Shown one piece after another: positions 55,528 to 64,000 of a stretch of DNA of 64,000 bases (its first letter is position 1; each line of letters starts with the position of its first letter). A program made the position numbers and the translations under genes. This DNA is from Maledivibacter halophilus (GTDB lineage Bacteria; Bacillota; Clostridia; Peptostreptococcales; Caminicellaceae). Location: NCBI RefSeq assembly GCF_900167445.1, contig NZ_FUZT01000003.1:62001-126000 (forward strand), read 5' to 3'. A model generated the notes under the pieces. That model saw only the letters and a program-made list of their open reading frames with translations. It was not told where the DNA came from and did no database searches.

Positions 55528-56886
55528 TTATAGCATTTCTTCGCTGGTTTTCTTGATTCCAGCTTCCAATGTATCATATAGCAAATCAATTTCTTCTCTA
55601 GTAATATTCACCGGGGGAGCAATAAGGGCATGATCTCCTCTTACACCATCTACTGAACCTCCACCAGGATATACAACCAAACCTTCCTCAAGGCAATTAC
55701 TCATTATCTTATTTTTTACTGCAAGCTTTGAATCAAAGGGTTCCTTTGTTTTTTGGTCCTTTACAAATTCAATACCTATCATCAAACCCTTTCCTCTAAT
55801 GTCACCAACTATTGGATATTCATATAGCTTCTGAAGCTTTTCCATCAGATAGTCTCCTTGTTTAGCCGCATTATCTACATAGCCTTCCCTCTCCATAATT
55901 TCTATTACCTTATTAGCTATACCACAGGATAGTGGATTACTAGCATATGTATGTCCATGAACAAAATGTCCTGAGCCCTCAACCATTATTGTATTGAATA
56001 TTTCATCGCTAGCTATAGCAGCTCCTATTGGAGTATATCCACAGCTCATTCCCTTTGCACATGTAATAATATCAGCCGCCACACCATAATGCTCCATAGC
56101 AAATCTTTTTCCTGTTCTACCAAAACCAGCCATAACTTCATCTACTATTAGCAATACATCATATTTATCACAAATTTCTCTAACCATTTCAAAATATATT
56201 TTATCAGGATGTACCCCAGGTGCAGCCGAACCTACCACAGGTTCAGTAATAAATGCCGCTATATTGTCGGCTCCATGCCTTATAATCTCTGCTTCTAAAG
56301 CCTTTGCTGCTTTTATACTGGTTTCTTCCAGAGTTTCACAGTTCCATGGATTTCTGTAATGATAAAATTGCGGTACTTTAGGAAAGTTAATTAGCATAGG
56401 ATCATATATTTTCCTTCTTCCAGTTATACCTGTCATGGAAAGAGCTCCCATTGTGTTTCCATGAAATGAATTCCACTTAGAAATTACCTTCCACTTAGTA
56501 GTATTCTTTCCATCCCTTTCAACAAAATATTGTCTAGCCATTTTTATGGCTGTTTCAGTAGATTCAGATCCACCTGATACAAAATAGACATGATTTAGAT
56601 TTTCTGGAGCCCAATCGGTTATTTTCTTAGCACATTTTTCAATTGAATCAACTGTCCATCTGGAAAGATGGGTAAAGGCTATTCTTTCCATATGTTTTTT
56701 GGTGAATTCCGCCACCTCCTTATTTCCATGACCAATATTGGCCACAGCCGATCCAGAACAGCCATCAATATACTTTTTGCCTTTTTCATCAATTAGGTAA
56801 ATACCTTCCCCTCTTTCTATTTTAGGGTAGCGCCAGTTTTGATTCCTATAGAATACATTGTTCTTAGGAGCTTTGTTTAGACTCAT
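55528..56886 (-). CDS. Class III (omega) aminotransferase
   Basis: A 452-residue PLP aminotransferase of the omega-amino acid:pyruvate/adenosylmethionine group. Seen: GCSGSAVANIGHGNKEV, VSGGSESTETAIKMARQYF, the PLP-binding Asp in LLIVDEVMAGFGRTGK and the catalytic Lys in ITCAKGMSCGYTPIGA. The ATG at 56886 follows GGGGG; the longer frame begins in the leader. It is 20 bases upstream of the BKACE gene. Together they could turn a beta-amino acid into a beta-keto acid and then cleave it. Confidence 0.9.
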   Translation of the reverse strand: MSLNKAPKNNVFYRNQNWRYPKIERGEGIYLIDEKGKKYIDGCSGSAVANIGHGNKEVAEFTKKHMERIAFTHLSRWTVDSIEKCAKKITDWAPENLNHVYFVSGGSESTETAIKMARQYFVERDGKNTTKWKVISKWNSFHGNTMGALSMTGITGRRKIYDPMLINFPKVPQFYHYRNPWNCETLEETSIKAAKALEAEIIRHGADNIAAFITEPVVGSAAPGVHPDKIYFEMVREICDKYDVLLIVDEVMAGFGRTGKRFAMEHYGVAADIITCAKGMSCGYTPIGAAIASDEIFNTIMVEGSGHFVHGHTYASNPLSCGIANKVIEIMEREGYVDNAAKQGDYLMEKLQKLYEYPIVGDIRGKGLMIGIEFVKDQKTKEPFDSKLAVKNKIMSNCLEEGLVVYPGGGSVDGVRGDHALIAPPVNITREEIDLLYDTLEAGIKKTSEEML

Positions 56887-56959
56887 ATAAATCCCCCATT
56901 CTTTATTTAAATTTATTTTCAAAAATTAACTTAACTGATTGTGCTAGTTTCCCTTAAAT

Positions 56960-57020
56960 AAAAAAATCCAGTGCAATATGAATTACTTCCTCAAAGAAAG
57001 TTCATATTGTACTGGATTTT
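56960..57020 (-). terminator. Terminator of gdhA
   Basis: Minus strand AATCCAGTACAATATGAAC and TTCATATTGCACTGGATT with a TTTTTTT run. It ends the glutamate dehydrogenase transcript before the aminotransferase gene. Confidence 0.85.
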
Positions 57021-57138
57021 ATTCACTAAGCAATGTTGTAGTACAACACCACGGTAAATAAAGCAGTAATAATTATTTTAAAATTCTTATAATTAAATTA
57101 TATATCAATTATTTTCTATTTTCAAGCTTTTAAAATTT

Positions 57139-58503
57139 TTAATAATTTCCTTGTGCATACATAGCATCTGCAACTTTTAAGAATCCAGCTATATTAGCTC
57201 CTGCAACTAAATTATATCCGTATCCATAATCCTCTGCAGCCTTCATAGCATTGTTATGGATATTTATCATTATTTCATGTAATTTCGCATCAACTTCTTC
57301 TTCGCTCCAAGATAATCTCATACTATTTTGTGCCATTTCAAGAGCAGAAGTACTAACTCCTCCAGCATTAGCTGCCTTAGCTGGACCAACTATTACATTG
57401 TTATCCTGTAAATATTTTAATGCATCATTTGTAGTAGGCATGTTGGCAGCTTCACACACATATTTAATTCCATTAGCAACTATTTGCTTAGCATGTTCAA
57501 GATGAATATCATTTTGAGTAGCACATGGCATTATAATGTCAACTTTAACTCCCCATGGTTTTTCTCCTGGGAAAAACTCTACGCCATATTTATCAGCATA
57601 ATCCTGTACCTTATCTCTACCTGAAGCTCTCATTTCTACTAGATAATCTATCTTTTCTCCAGTTACTCCATCTGGGTCATAAATATATCCATCAGGACCT
57701 GAAAGTGTAACTACCTTACCACCTAGCTCACTAACCTTTTGGCATGCTCCCCATGCAACATTACCAAATCCTGATACAGCAACTGTTTTACCTTCAAAAG
57801 TATCATTTTCATGCTTTAGTATTTCCTGGCAGAAATATGCTACACCAAATCCTGTAGCCTCAGGTCTTATTAAGCTACCTCCATAGGATAGTCCTTTACC
57901 TGTTAAAACTCCATTCTCGAATGCACCTCTAATTCTTCTATAGTGTCCATATAAATATCCTATTTCTCTTGCTCCAACACCAATATCTCCAGCTGGAACG
58001 TCTACATCTGGGCCAATATGTCTATAAAGCTCTGTCATAAAGCTTTGACAAAATCTCATGATTTCACCATCGGATTTTCCTCTAGGATCAAAGTCTGAAC
58101 CACCTTTTCCTCCTCCAATTGGAAGTCCTGATAATGAATTCTTAAATACTTGCTCAAATCCTAAGAATTTTATAATACCAAGATATACAGAAGGATGGAA
58201 TCTTATTCCTCCTTTATAAGGGCCTATTGCACCATTAAATTGAACTCTCATACCACGGTTAACTTGTACCTTACCATTGTCATCAACCCATGGTACTCTA
58301 AAGATTATTTGTCTTTCTGGTTCTACCATTCTCTCTAATAAATTAGCCTCGATATACTCAGGATGTTTTTCTAAAACTGGCGCCAAAGAAATTAATACCT
58401 CTTCAACTGCTTGTAAAAATTCTGGCTCTCCACTATTTCTTTTCTTTACATTTTCTAATACTCCATTAATGTAATCTTGTGCATTCATAGTTTTTTCTGC
58501 CAT
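57139..58503 (-). CDS. gdhA: NADP-type glutamate dehydrogenase
   Basis: A 454-residue hexameric glutamate dehydrogenase that interconverts glutamate and 2-oxoglutarate plus ammonia. Seen: VNRGMRVQFNGAIGPYKGG, the catalytic Lys region LPIGGGKGGSDFDPRG, DVPAGDIGVGAREIGY, and the Rossmann turn VAVSGFGNVAWGACQK. The ATG at 58503 follows AAGGAGG; the longer frame from 58530 lies upstream of the ribosome site. It stands alone and could take up or release ammonia from purine and amino acid breakdown. Confidence 0.96.
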   Translation of the reverse strand: MAEKTMNAQDYINGVLENVKKRNSGEPEFLQAVEEVLISLAPVLEKHPEYIEANLLERMVEPERQIIFRVPWVDDNGKVQVNRGMRVQFNGAIGPYKGGIRFHPSVYLGIIKFLGFEQVFKNSLSGLPIGGGKGGSDFDPRGKSDGEIMRFCQSFMTELYRHIGPDVDVPAGDIGVGAREIGYLYGHYRRIRGAFENGVLTGKGLSYGGSLIRPEATGFGVAYFCQEILKHENDTFEGKTVAVSGFGNVAWGACQKVSELGGKVVTLSGPDGYIYDPDGVTGEKIDYLVEMRASGRDKVQDYADKYGVEFFPGEKPWGVKVDIIMPCATQNDIHLEHAKQIVANGIKYVCEAANMPTTNDALKYLQDNNVIVGPAKAANAGGVSTSALEMAQNSMRLSWSEEEVDAKLHEIMINIHNNAMKAAEDYGYGYNLVAGANIAGFLKVADAMYAQGNY

Positions 58504-58808
58504 TGCAAGAAACCTCCTTATTTTTTTCAATATAATAACTATTCAATAAAGTCCCAAAATAGATTTTATTGAAATAATTAACATAAGTACCTTTTTGTGT
58601 CAATAAGTATATTCCTCATTATTATGGCCTTTCCAGATAATTGGTATTAAATATACTACTTTCAATGATTAAAATAATTATTGGTAAAAATATTCAGAAA
58701 AGTTGCTATTTTGACTGGAAAACCTTTTCCTAATTCGTAAATAAAAAAATGCCTATTGCTTTTTACAATGGCATTATAACATACACGTAAATTTTTGTAA
58801 ATAACATA

Positions 58809-59624
58809 TCATTTTTTTATTTCTAAACTTTTTATAACAATATTGACAGAAATTATATTTAATGATGTCATATGTCCAACTTCTTCTTTAACTCGTTTTT
58901 GAAGTAATGATATCTCATCAGGAATCCTATAGCCATATTTAAATATTAACTCAATATTAATAGCTATTCCCGTCTGATGAGTAATTATTTTAACCTTAAT
59001 CACTTTATGAATACTTTGAATATTACTACTTACATACTTGACCATATGAATTATAGCTCTATCATTTATAGTAAATTTACCCATGTAGCTGTAAGTAGGC
59101 CTAACAACGGACTTTTCAGCTATCTGGAAGGTGTTGTCCTTTTTCCTACCAAAAATTTTAAGCTTATCAATAAAATACCCGGAAAAATCTTTTTTAATTT
59201 CAAAGGTAGGAACCGGTATTACATGTTTCCCTTCTTTTAATCTCGTTTCCTTTGCTATTCTTATATCTTCTTCACTAGATATTTCATATATATATATCGT
59301 TTCATCTATGGGTCCTATTTTCAAATTTTCACAAATATAATTAACCATTTTATCAGAAGTTCCTAAAATTAGAATACATTTAGGACTATATTCTTCTATT
59401 TTATTAATAATATTTTGCCTATGGCTTTTTTCCATAAATAAAGCTGTCTTTACTGCAGATATTTTAGTTTTCTCCCTTTTTGCAGATTTTCCAGCAATTA
59501 TCTTACTTCCTTTAATCAAAAGGCCATCATCTACAACATAATCAATTTTTTTATAATGGGCAAGCTCTAATGCTTTATAGCTTTTTCCTGTACCACTTTT
59601 CCCAACTAGCGCAACTACTCTCAT
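58809..59624 (-). CDS. P-loop NTPase fused to an Asp23/Gls24-like domain
   Basis: A 271-residue protein. The N-terminal half is a small P-loop NTPase (Walker A GKSGTGKS, residues 8-15; ILILGTSDKMVNYICENL later). The C-terminal part (about 175-268, MGKFTINDRAIIHMVKYVSS, then GYRIPDEISLLQKRVKEEVG) resembles the Asp23/Gls24 alkaline-shock fold, usually found alone near cell-wall or stress genes. GGAGG precedes the ATG. The fusion suggests an ATP-driven factor working with envelope stress proteins; function unknown. Region 58531-58808 shows no clear element. Confidence 0.65.
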   Translation of the reverse strand: MRVVALVGKSGTGKSYKALELAHYKKIDYVVDDGLLIKGSKIIAGKSAKREKTKISAVKTALFMEKSHRQNIINKIEEYSPKCILILGTSDKMVNYICENLKIGPIDETIYIYEISSEEDIRIAKETRLKEGKHVIPVPTFEIKKDFSGYFIDKLKIFGRKKDNTFQIAEKSVVRPTYSYMGKFTINDRAIIHMVKYVSSNIQSIHKVIKVKIITHQTGIAINIELIFKYGYRIPDEISLLQKRVKEEVGHMTSLNIISVNIVIKSLEIKK

Positions 59625-59703
59625 GAATTGCCTCCATTTATTAAATATTAACTTTTATTATCTCATAAAACAAAATATTTGTTAATAGAAATTAATTCCT
59701 ATA

Positions 59704-59868
59704 ATTGAGGAAATTACATAATTCTAACTTGGCTAAGTTGCATATGCGAATATTATCCTTAATTTAATTATTTAGAATTAAATATATTTCGATGGTATGT
59801 CTTTGAAGATTTTTAAACTATATGTATTAGATAGTTTTTACAGAAGATAATTATGCAATTTGCTCAAT
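59704..59868. repeat. MITE-like repeat, family 1, copy J (long form)
   Basis: TTGAGGAAATTACATAATTC at the left and AATTATGCAATTTGCTCAAT at the right, with the interior ATATTATCCTTAATTTAA and TTTCGATGGTAT as in copy I. At 165 bp it is the longest copy. Confidence 0.78.
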
Positions 59869-59876
59869 AGTTAATT

Positions 59877-59933
59877 TAACTCGTTGTGCTAGTTCTTATA
59901 TCAGATTTTTAATATTTAATTTACCAGCACAAC
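59877..59933. repeat. Inverted-repeat element, family 3, partial copy
   Basis: AACTCGTTGTGCTAGTTCTT followed by TTTTAATATTTA matches the left part of the element at 20327; GTTGTGCT and AGCACAAC are inverted within it. Confidence 0.45.
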
Positions 59934-60078
59934 TTCTTAATTTATTGACACAAGATATTAATCCAAGGGAAAATACAATGATAATCATTATATTTTAGTC
60001 TATTTTTTAGATTTTTTCCATGATACTATTGTTTAACATACCTTGTATACTGTATAATTCATTATGTAATGTTTTTAA

Positions 60079-60273
<195 letters not shown>

Positions 60274-60301
60274 TAGATACATATTAAGAAGGCATTTAGA
60301 A

Positions 60302-60331
60302 AAGATTAAGCTCTTAAGCTTAGTCTTTTTT
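60302..60331 (+). terminator. Terminator of the ferredoxin gene
   Basis: AAGATTAAGC and GCTTAGTCTT arms with a loop TCTTAA and a T-run. Confidence 0.85.
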
Positions 60332-60380
60332 ATCTATTTTATCTAAAACCTCTTACGCTAAATTTATTCTCACAGTAGAC

Positions 60381-60815
60381 TTAATATATCTTCTGATTTA
60401 TCTTACTTAAAAATTTCAATATGGCTTTCTCTTCATTAAGAGTCACATCACTAAGTATAAATTCAAAGAATTCTTGCTGCCCGACTATTATCTCATTATA
60501 GATTTCTTTTCCCGATACCGTTAATCGAAGCATATTAACTCTTTTATCTTCCTGGGCCTTTTCCTTCTTGATATATCCAGTTATTACTAGTTTTTTAATA
60601 ATCGATGTCACTAAGCCTCTATCAATTTCCATTTCTTTTACAAGCTCGTATATTGATTTTATTTCATTTTTTCCAATTTTCTTTATTATAAACATTTCCA
60701 ACAATGAAAATTCCTGATTTTTTCTTGCAACTTTAAATTTCCTTTTATCTGAAATTAAAACTTTATGGGCTATTTTTTCTATCATTCTATTTATCTCATT
60801 ATAATAATTTGCCAT
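60381..60815 (-). CDS. MarR-family transcriptional regulator
   Basis: A 144-residue winged-helix repressor/activator: EFSLLEMFIIKKIGKNEIKS, recognition helix region MEIDRGLVTSIIKKLVITGY, wing KEKAQEDKRVNMLRLTVSGK. GTAGGTGG precedes the ATG. It is directly downstream (after a hairpin) of the FAD oxidoreductase set and may control it or the ferredoxin; the ligand is unknown. Confidence 0.9.
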   Translation of the reverse strand: MANYYNEINRMIEKIAHKVLISDKRKFKVARKNQEFSLLEMFIIKKIGKNEIKSIYELVKEMEIDRGLVTSIIKKLVITGYIKKEKAQEDKRVNMLRLTVSGKEIYNEIIVGQQEFFEFILSDVTLNEEKAILKFLSKINQKIY

Positions 60816-60854
60816 AATACCACCTACTGATAATAGTTTTCATTTATTATAACA

Positions 60855-60889
60855 TAAAAAAATATGCCCGTCTAACGGAACATATTTTA
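60855..60889 (-). terminator. Terminator of the GlpA-like/FAD/DUF1667 operon
   Basis: Minus strand AAAATATGTTCCG and CGGGCATATTTT around a short loop, with T-run. It lies between DUF1667 and the MarR gene. Confidence 0.75.
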
Positions 60890-60935
60890 TAAAATTTATT
60901 ATGCTTAGCCTCATTACAGATGAATGGATTTAAAG

Positions 60936-61301
60936 TTATCCAGACTTTTCCATACTTCTTGCTGCAACTACATCCACATCGGTATCAAGTATCTCTTTGA
61001 TAATAACATCCCCCATTGAAACTGGAGCTTCTATTTCAATTGAATTTATTACTTTCATGCATTCATAAATTTTTTCCTTAGGAATAGATTCCTTTGTTTT
61101 TACAGGCAATCTATTCAATTTCCCACCTTTAATTTTTACAGTTGTTGTTAAAACCCTTGTAGGATTAGTCAACTCTTTAATAGCATAAGTCTCTCCCCTT
61201 GGGCATTTATTCCCTGTAACAACGTAAGAATCCTTATCCTTTGATATTTCAATATGACATCCAACAGGACATACAATACAAATAATTTCTTTATTTTCCA
61301 T
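60936..61301 (-). CDS. DUF1667 cysteine-rich protein
   Basis: A 121-residue protein with cysteine pairs CIVCPVGCHIEI and KCPRGETYA, likely metal- or FeS-binding. DUF1667 genes commonly follow a GlpA-like and an FAD oxidoreductase gene, as here, and the three are thought to act as a glycerol-3-phosphate or related dehydrogenase set. It overlaps nothing, starting directly after the upstream stop with GAGAGGGCG as ribosome site. Confidence 0.88.
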   Translation of the reverse strand: MENKEIICIVCPVGCHIEISKDKDSYVVTGNKCPRGETYAIKELTNPTRVLTTTVKIKGGKLNRLPVKTKESIPKEKIYECMKVINSIEIEAPVSMGDVIIKEILDTDVDVVAARSMEKSG

Positions 61302-62567
61302 TTAAACGCCCTCTCTTTCCAAAGACACTGTAATAATAGATTTGTCAGAAAACATTAATTCTTCTTTTTTAATTCTTAATGATTCCATTTCACCAGGGGC
61401 TAAATGATTTTTTCTTGTTCTTTTAATTTCTTTTCCATCAATACAGACAATCATATTCATATCTTTATATACATTATCCACCCTCATGAATAAATCCAAT
61501 GTAGTATCAACATTTGACAATCTAACTTTCTGGGGAATAATATATCTAATTCCTGGTCCTGGCTTTATTTTAGCCATAGATCCATCCTTAATAATTTTTT
61601 TAGCTATATATCTTGCAGCACTCTTTCCTGCTTTTCTACTTTCAGCTGTAACAAAATCCACTAGATCATGTACATGAACAACATTACCACAGGCAAATAT
61701 CCCTTCTATGCTTGTTTCCATTGCCTCATTTACAATTGGTCCCGAAGTAACTGGATCAAGTTGAACTCCCGTATTTCTAGATATGTCGTTTTCAGGAATT
61801 AATCCAACAGATAATAACAAGGTGTCACAATCAAAAAATATTTCTGTTCCTGCAATAGGCTTTCTATTTTCATCCACCTTAGCAACCTTAACACCCTCTA
61901 CCCTATCCTTACCTTTTATTTCTGTTACAGTATGACTAAGTAATAACGGAATATTATAATCCTCAAGACATTGTACAATATTTCTGGTAAGTCCTCCTGA
62001 AAAAGGCATAAGTTCAACTACAGCAAGCACCTTGGCGCCCTCAAGCGTCATTCTTCTAGCCATTATAAGGCCAATATCTCCGGACCCCAATATAACGACC
62101 TTTTTCCCTACCATATACCCTTCCATATTAACAAATCTTTGAGCAGTTCCTGCAGTAAAGATTCCAGCAGGTCTCGTTCCTGGTATTCCTATAGCACCTC
62201 TAGTCCTTTCTCTACATCCCATAGCCAATATAACAGCACTGGCTTTAATACTCAAAAACCCGTCCACTGTATTAATTGCACTAATTTCTTTATCATTACT
62301 TATCCCCAATACCATTGTATCTAGTTTATATTCTATTCCCAGCTCTCTGAGCTCCATAATAAATCTTTCTGCATACTCTGGACCAGTCAATTCCTCTTTA
62401 AAAATATGAAGTCCAAATCCATTGTGTATGCATTGTTGTAATATTCCTCCTAATTCCCTATCCCTTTCAATTACCAAAATACTATTTACTCCATTTTTCT
62501 TTGCTTCTATTGCAGCGGCTAAGCCTGCTGGTCCTCCTCCAATAACAACAATATCATATACTAACAT
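61302..62567 (-). CDS. FAD/NAD(P)-dependent oxidoreductase (GlpB/HcnB-like)
   Basis: A 421-residue pyridine-nucleotide-disulfide-type flavoprotein. FAD-binding VIGGGPAGLAAAIEAKKNG at the N-terminus, NAD-binding VVILGSGDIGLIMARRMT in the middle, and GIFACGNVVHVHDLVDFV for the FAD ribityl site. The ATG at 62567 is preferred as GGGAGG lies upstream; the longer frame overlaps the preceding gene further. It works with the GlpA-like and DUF1667 proteins in electron transfer from a substrate dehydrogenase. Confidence 0.9.
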   Translation of the reverse strand: MLVYDIVVIGGGPAGLAAAIEAKKNGVNSILVIERDRELGGILQQCIHNGFGLHIFKEELTGPEYAERFIMELRELGIEYKLDTMVLGISNDKEISAINTVDGFLSIKASAVILAMGCRERTRGAIGIPGTRPAGIFTAGTAQRFVNMEGYMVGKKVVILGSGDIGLIMARRMTLEGAKVLAVVELMPFSGGLTRNIVQCLEDYNIPLLLSHTVTEIKGKDRVEGVKVAKVDENRKPIAGTEIFFDCDTLLLSVGLIPENDISRNTGVQLDPVTSGPIVNEAMETSIEGIFACGNVVHVHDLVDFVTAESRKAGKSAARYIAKKIIKDGSMAKIKPGPGIRYIIPQKVRLSNVDTTLDLFMRVDNVYKDMNMIVCIDGKEIKRTRKNHLAPGEMESLRIKKEELMFSDKSIITVSLEREGV

Positions 62568-62580
62568 TAGCTTTGCCTCC

Positions 62581-64000
62581 CTATAATCCACTTTTTGTTT
62601 CGTCTACTAATATATAAGACTGTGAGCCGTCCTTTACAATATCATTAATATCCTTTCCTAGCTCTCTTGCCAAAATTTCCATGACCCTAGGACCGCAAAA
62701 TCCCCCCTGGCATCTCCCCATACCCGGTCTAACTCTTCTCTTTACAGCATCTAATGTTCTTGCCCCTGCATTTCTATTTATTGCATCTACAATTTCCCCT
62801 TCTGTAATACCTTCACATCTGCAAATAATCCTTCCATATCTTGGATCTTCATTTATCACCCTGGATTTTTCCTCATTACTTAGTTCCATAAAGCGTATCA
62901 ATGGTCTTCTATTTGGTTTAAAATCTCTTTTTCCCTTCAAATGGCAATTAATTCCTTTAAAGATATCTATAACATACTCAGCAATTGCAGGAGCAGCAGA
63001 TAAACCTGGCGATTCAATTCCTGCAACATTTATAAATCCCTTTGCAGCCTTTGATTCTTCTATAATAAAGTCCCCGGTATCAGGTTTTGCCCTCAAGCCC
63101 GAGAAGCTTGTGATAGTTAAATTAAAAGGAATTCTTTTGATAGTTTTCTTTGAAACTTCTCTTATAAGTTCAATACCTTCTCTGGTGGTTTTTGTATTTC
63201 CCTTATCATCAATATCCTCAGCGTTTGGACCAACAAGTAAATTTCCATGTACAGTAGGAGTTACAATAACGCCTTTACCATATTCTGTAGGAGCCTGAAA
63301 AATCACATGTTTAACAATATTTCCTGCATTTTTATCCAATATATTATACTCTCCCCTTCTTGGGGTAATCTTAAATGATTTATCTCCAACCATTTTACTA
63401 ATTTCTTCACTATAAAGTCCTCCACAGTTGATTACATACTTTGCTTTTATTTTTTCCTTTTCAGTATATATATGATAATTGTTTTCTACTTTCTCAATAT
63501 CTGTCACCTGACTTTCAAGTTTTATTTCTACTCCATTATCCGCTGCATTTTCTGCCAAAGCAACGGCTAATTCCCAGGGACAAATAATTCCAGCAGTAGG
63601 TGCATATAGAGCACCAATAACATCTTCATTGATACCAGCTTCTTTTTGTCTTACTTTTTCAGCATCTAATATTTCCATATTAGGAATACCATTTTTAAGC
63701 CCTCTTTCATACAAATTTTTGATCTTTTTTATTTCCTCCTGATTTGTGGCAATAACCATCGAACCTATCCTTTTAAAATGCACATCTAGTTCTTTGCATA
63801 CACTATCATACATAGGATTACCAAGGGCATTTAACCTGGCTTTTAATGTGCCTGGCACTGCATCATAGCCAGCGTGAATAATTGCACTGTTTGCTTTCGT
63901 TGTTCCATTTGCTATATCTGTGTCCTTTTCAATTAAGACTATATCTAAATCATATTTAGATAATTCCCTAGCCACAAAACTTCCTATTATACCAGCTCCA
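62581..64000 (-). CDS. GlpA-like FAD-dependent dehydrogenase (N-terminus beyond right edge)
   Basis: At least 470 residues; the frame is open through position 64000, where it reads GAGIIGSFVARELSKYD, part of the FAD-binding Rossmann motif, so only a few N-terminal residues are missing. Mid-protein DAO-type motifs (NCGGLYSEEISKMVG, then FSGLRAKPDTGDFIIEE, NVAGIESPGLSAAPAIA) are present. The C-terminal CRCEGITEGEI and GMGRCQGGFCGP form a BFD-like [2Fe-2S] domain, as in anaerobic GlpA. Likely a glycerol-3-phosphate or related hydroxyacid dehydrogenase. Confidence 0.9.
   Translation of the reverse strand, partial: GAGIIGSFVARELSKYDLDIVLIEKDTDIANGTTKANSAIIHAGYDAVPGTLKARLNALGNPMYDSVCKELDVHFKRIGSMVIATNQEEIKKIKNLYERGLKNGIPNMEILDAEKVRQKEAGINEDVIGALYAPTAGIICPWELAVALAENAADNGVEIKLESQVTDIEKVENNYHIYTEKEKIKAKYVINCGGLYSEEISKMVGDKSFKITPRRGEYNILDKNAGNIVKHVIFQAPTEYGKGVIVTPTVHGNLLVGPNAEDIDDKGNTKTTREGIELIREVSKKTIKRIPFNLTITSFSGLRAKPDTGDFIIEESKAAKGFINVAGIESPGLSAAPAIAEYVIDIFKGINCHLKGKRDFKPNRRPLIRFMELSNEEKSRVINEDPRYGRIICRCEGITEGEIVDAINRNAGARTLDAVKRRVRPGMGRCQGGFCGPRVMEILARELGKDINDIVKDGSQSYILVDETKSGL

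Noticed and set aside
54692..56886. A full lysine fermentation operon
   Set aside because: Only a Kce-like gene and an aminotransferase are present; aminomutases and 3,5-diaminohexanoate dehydrogenase are missing.

Overview
The window is AT-rich and carries Firmicute signatures: strong AGGAGG ribosome sites, frequent TTG/GTG starts, a perfect CIRCE element before groES, CotF-like spore-coat genes, two sigma-54 (-24/-12) promoters each next to a sigma-54 activator gene, and an anaerobic purine-degradation gene set. I infer an anaerobic, endospore-forming member of the Clostridia/Tissierellia; the species cannot be named from the sequence.

Layout. 1-5300: accessory and decaying DNA (a nuclease plus DUF2075 ATPase gene coupled to a gene running off the left edge, a degenerate Y1-transposase element, a frameshifted nucleotidyltransferase, a RhuM-like fragment). 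5339-8810: guaB-guaA behind a guanine-type purine riboswitch with its own terminator. 9097-10188: a glycerol dehydrogenase-like gene. 10222-18982: a galactitol-type PTS operon (regulator, EIIA, EIIB, EIIC, polyol-phosphate dehydrogenase, class II aldolase, PfkB kinase) behind a sigma-54 promoter. 19247-21855: small spore-coat genes, a macrodomain protein and a 52-residue small protein. 21859-25218: a diaminopimelate decarboxylase gene behind a sigma-54 promoter with three operator-like repeats and a PAS sigma-54 activator. 25387-27679: groES-groEL. 27912-30299: an OGG-type glycosylase and a membrane-anchored lysozyme-like protein.

30387-51440 is the core: a purine-catabolic locus containing a bacterial microcompartment (BMC). 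It has two adenine deaminases, a molybdenum hydroxylase whose large subunit is split in two, an amidohydrolase deaminase, a purine permease, three BMC-H and one BMC-P shell proteins, a BMC-associated flavoprotein, an unrecognised 130-residue protein, UbiD and UbiX, an isochorismatase-like hydrolase, an allantoinase-like amidohydrolase, a glutamate formiminotransferase homologue, a cyclase-family hydrolase and a PucR regulator. I believe it belongs to the class of BMC loci already predicted for xanthine utilisation. The new proposal here is a gene for every step of the classical clostridial route xanthine -> ureidoimidazolecarboxylate -> aminoimidazolecarboxylate -> aminoimidazole -> imidazolone -> formiminoglycine -> glycine plus formimino-THF. 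These assignments are inference.

52058-64000: a xanthine/uracil permease with an internal deletion, cobT behind a cobalamin riboswitch, a beta-keto acid cleavage enzyme with a class III aminotransferase, glutamate dehydrogenase, a P-loop/Asp23 fusion, a 56-residue 2[4Fe-4S] ferredoxin, a MarR regulator and a GlpA-like/FAD oxidoreductase/DUF1667 set that runs off the right edge.

Scattered through the intergenic spaces are at least ten copies of one MITE-like repeat with ends resembling TTGAGGAAATTGCATAA, plus several lesser inverted-repeat families. One copy makes up nearly the whole leader of the PTS operon and another lies between groES and groEL. I saw no tRNA, rRNA or CRISPR array.
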